15,747 nucleotides of DNA from Ga0074139 sp046336825 (GTDB lineage: Bacteria > Bdellovibrionota > Bdellovibrionia > Bdellovibrionales > Bdellovibrionaceae): contig JBKDFX010000119.1 in the NCBI GenBank assembly GCA_046336825.1, forward strand, positions 1-15,747, read 5' to 3'. Below are positions 14,617-15,747 of this stretch, one piece after another. The translations under genes and the position numbers were made by a program. The notes under the pieces are model-generated. The model worked only from the letters and a program-made list of their open reading frames with translations. It was not told the DNA's origin and searched no databases. Within the stretch, counting starts at the first letter, position 1; each line of letters opens with the position of its first letter.

Positions 14617-15747
14617 TGGCGTCTCTCATTATCAAAAAAAATGGACAGCCTTATGCACAGCACGAAATCCAATTGGACCATGTCTACACAGCAGGTCGAA
14701 AACCTGATTTGGATATCCCATTAGAAGCTGAAAAAGCAGTTTCACGAGAGCATTTAAAGATTAAGCTGATTAACCAAACTTTGAATGTGGAGTGCATTTC
14801 TAAGCTAGGAAATCTACAAGTGGGAGGTATTCCCGTCTTAAGTGCCGATCTGAACCACGGAGACACATTTTCGGTTGGACCCTTTGATTTTCAATTTCAG
14901 ACTCAAGCTGTCGAAGAAAAGCCCCTCATTCAAGAGACCAGCCAAGTTCGTCATGATGATAAAACATTTGTCGGCAAATCAAACTTGCAGGCTTTTGTAC
15001 GTCTCGTTAATTCAGATGGTGATACTCTTCAGCAATTCAAGTTAGAGGGACGAGATCGTTGGACGGCAGGTCGAGACTCATCAGCAGAAATTCTCATTTC
15101 AGATCATCGAGTGAGCCGCAAGCAGTATGAAATTCGAAAGCTCGATCAGCATTATGAGATATTAGATTTGGGCAGTGTTAATGGCACTTACATCAATGAA
15201 AAATTACTCGAAAGTCAGCAGTCCGTTGCATTAAAAAGTGGGGATCTCATCCGAGTTTTAGATCATCAAATGATTTTTGAGATCCATGATCCGCATTTTT
15301 TTACCAAAGTGGAAAGAATCTCACCCTCTTTGTATGAACCAGCAGCACAGCCTGAGGATGTCTCTCCATTCGAAAATCAGCCCGAAGTGGCTTACTCAGA
15401 AGAGCCCCCAATTCTTTTAAATCCTGTCGGTGGTGCAAATCCTTATTACGATCCTATGGCCCAAGCTTCGATACCTGCTCCGCAAGCAGATCCTCAAGCG
15501 GCTCGTACAAAAAAAATTAGAATTTTGATCCTACTGGTCGCGACTGTGGGTGGTCTTTTGTATTTACTCGATGGGGGGCAGTCAACTTCCACTCAAGCAC
15601 CTCCCAGCTCTGCGACTCCTGTTGGAAATGATCCCTTGGCCACAATGACACCGCAGCAAAAAAGTGAATACCGTCAATCTTTAGAGCTAGCAAAACGATA
15701 TTTCATGGAAGGCAACTACAGTTTAGCACTTTCTGAAGTCGAAGAGC
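14616..15747 (+). CDS. Tandem-FHA-TM-TPR membrane protein (partial, runs off the right edge)
   Basis: Open to the window end; 377 codons are visible. Two FHA-like domains lie in a row. The first (~20-96) has A26-G27-R28 and S43-R44-E45-H46 but lacks the N-G-T loop (it reads LGNLQVGG at 64-71). The second (~123-225) has A151-G152-R153 and S187-V188-N189-G190-T191, but the binding-loop histidine is replaced: S167-R168-K169-Q170. A Pro-rich linker, a membrane helix (~301-318), a Ser/Thr/Pro stretch and the start of a TPR ('AKRYFMEGNYSLALSEVEE', 359-377) follow, the same order as in the preceding gene. The ATG overlaps the previous stop by one base (TGATG), with GAGGGG five to nine bases upstream. 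The length and end of the TPR region cannot be seen. Confidence 0.85.
   Translation, partial: MASLIIKKNGQPYAQHEIQLDHVYTAGRKPDLDIPLEAEKAVSREHLKIKLINQTLNVECISKLGNLQVGGIPVLSADLNHGDTFSVGPFDFQFQTQAVEEKPLIQETSQVRHDDKTFVGKSNLQAFVRLVNSDGDTLQQFKLEGRDRWTAGRDSSAEILISDHRVSRKQYEIRKLDQHYEILDLGSVNGTYINEKLLESQQSVALKSGDLIRVLDHQMIFEIHDPHFFTKVERISPSLYEPAAQPEDVSPFENQPEVAYSEEPPILLNPVGGANPYYDPMAQASIPAPQADPQAARTKKIRILILLVATVGGLLYLLDGGQSTSTQAPPSSATPVGNDPLATMTPQQKSEYRQSLELAKRYFMEGNYSLALSEVEE

Noticed and set aside
1..15747. Search for prophage, insertion sequence, toxin-antitoxin, CRISPR or tRNA features.
   Set aside because: No transposase, integrase, repeat array, cloverleaf or target-site duplication was seen, and composition appears even throughout.

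Overview
The window looks like chromosomal DNA from a Gram-negative, deltaproteobacterium-like organism, most plausibly a member of the Bdellovibrionota (Bdellovibrio/Bacteriovorax type). This is inference. It rests on the divIVA gene in a Gram-negative setting behind yggS-proC, a secreted chymotrypsin-fold lipoprotein, an outer-membrane barrel protein, and a Tad-type TadC gene leading a run of membrane-anchored FHA proteins. By eye the base composition is even and moderately AT-rich. I see no insertion sequence, integrase, tRNA, rRNA or CRISPR array, and no gene-free stretch longer than about 120 bases.

Layout. (1) 31-612 (-) is an unrecognised exported protein, divergent from a lipoprotein serine protease at 732-1538 (+). 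(2) 1521-5774 (-) is a three-gene unit read right to left: an MFS transporter, a small rhodanese-like protein (GTGA overlap), and valyl-tRNA synthetase. The protease and valS overlap tail to tail by 18 bp. (3) 5790-8000 (+) holds three overlapping genes: an outer-membrane barrel protein, a small membrane-anchored helical protein, and a ceramidase-family (CREST) integral-membrane hydrolase with its whole catalytic set. The first gene starts 15 bp from the divergent MFS gene, and both may be leaderless. (4) 7971-10612 (-) is the housekeeping unit maf - yggS - proC - divIVA, with each junction but the last overlapping or nearly touching. (5) 10641 to the right edge (+) is a tightly packed unit: tadC-like - DUF192 - FHA/sensor-like protein - FHA/TPR protein - tandem-FHA/TPR protein (cut by the window end).

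How the genes fit together. Unit 5 is the most unusual. An inner-membrane Tad platform protein is followed by three consecutive membrane-anchored FHA (phosphothreonine-binding) proteins, the first built like a chemoreceptor without its signalling domain. The simplest reading is a Tad-like secretion or pilus machine whose assembly or activity is set by Ser/Thr phosphorylation and an extracytoplasmic signal. No kinase, phosphatase, TadA/CpaF ATPase, TadB or pilin lies inside the window, so this stays a hypothesis. Unit 3 suggests an envelope function involving a barrel protein and breakdown or remodelling of sphingolipid-like or other amide lipids. Unit 4 joins nucleotide-pool cleaning, PLP homeostasis, proline synthesis and polar growth/division in the yggS-proC-divIVA order seen in part in many bacteria.

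The genome is very compact. Gene pairs overlap by 1-30 bp, TTG or GTG starts are used at several coupled junctions, and divergent genes share intergenic spacers of 15 and 28 bp.
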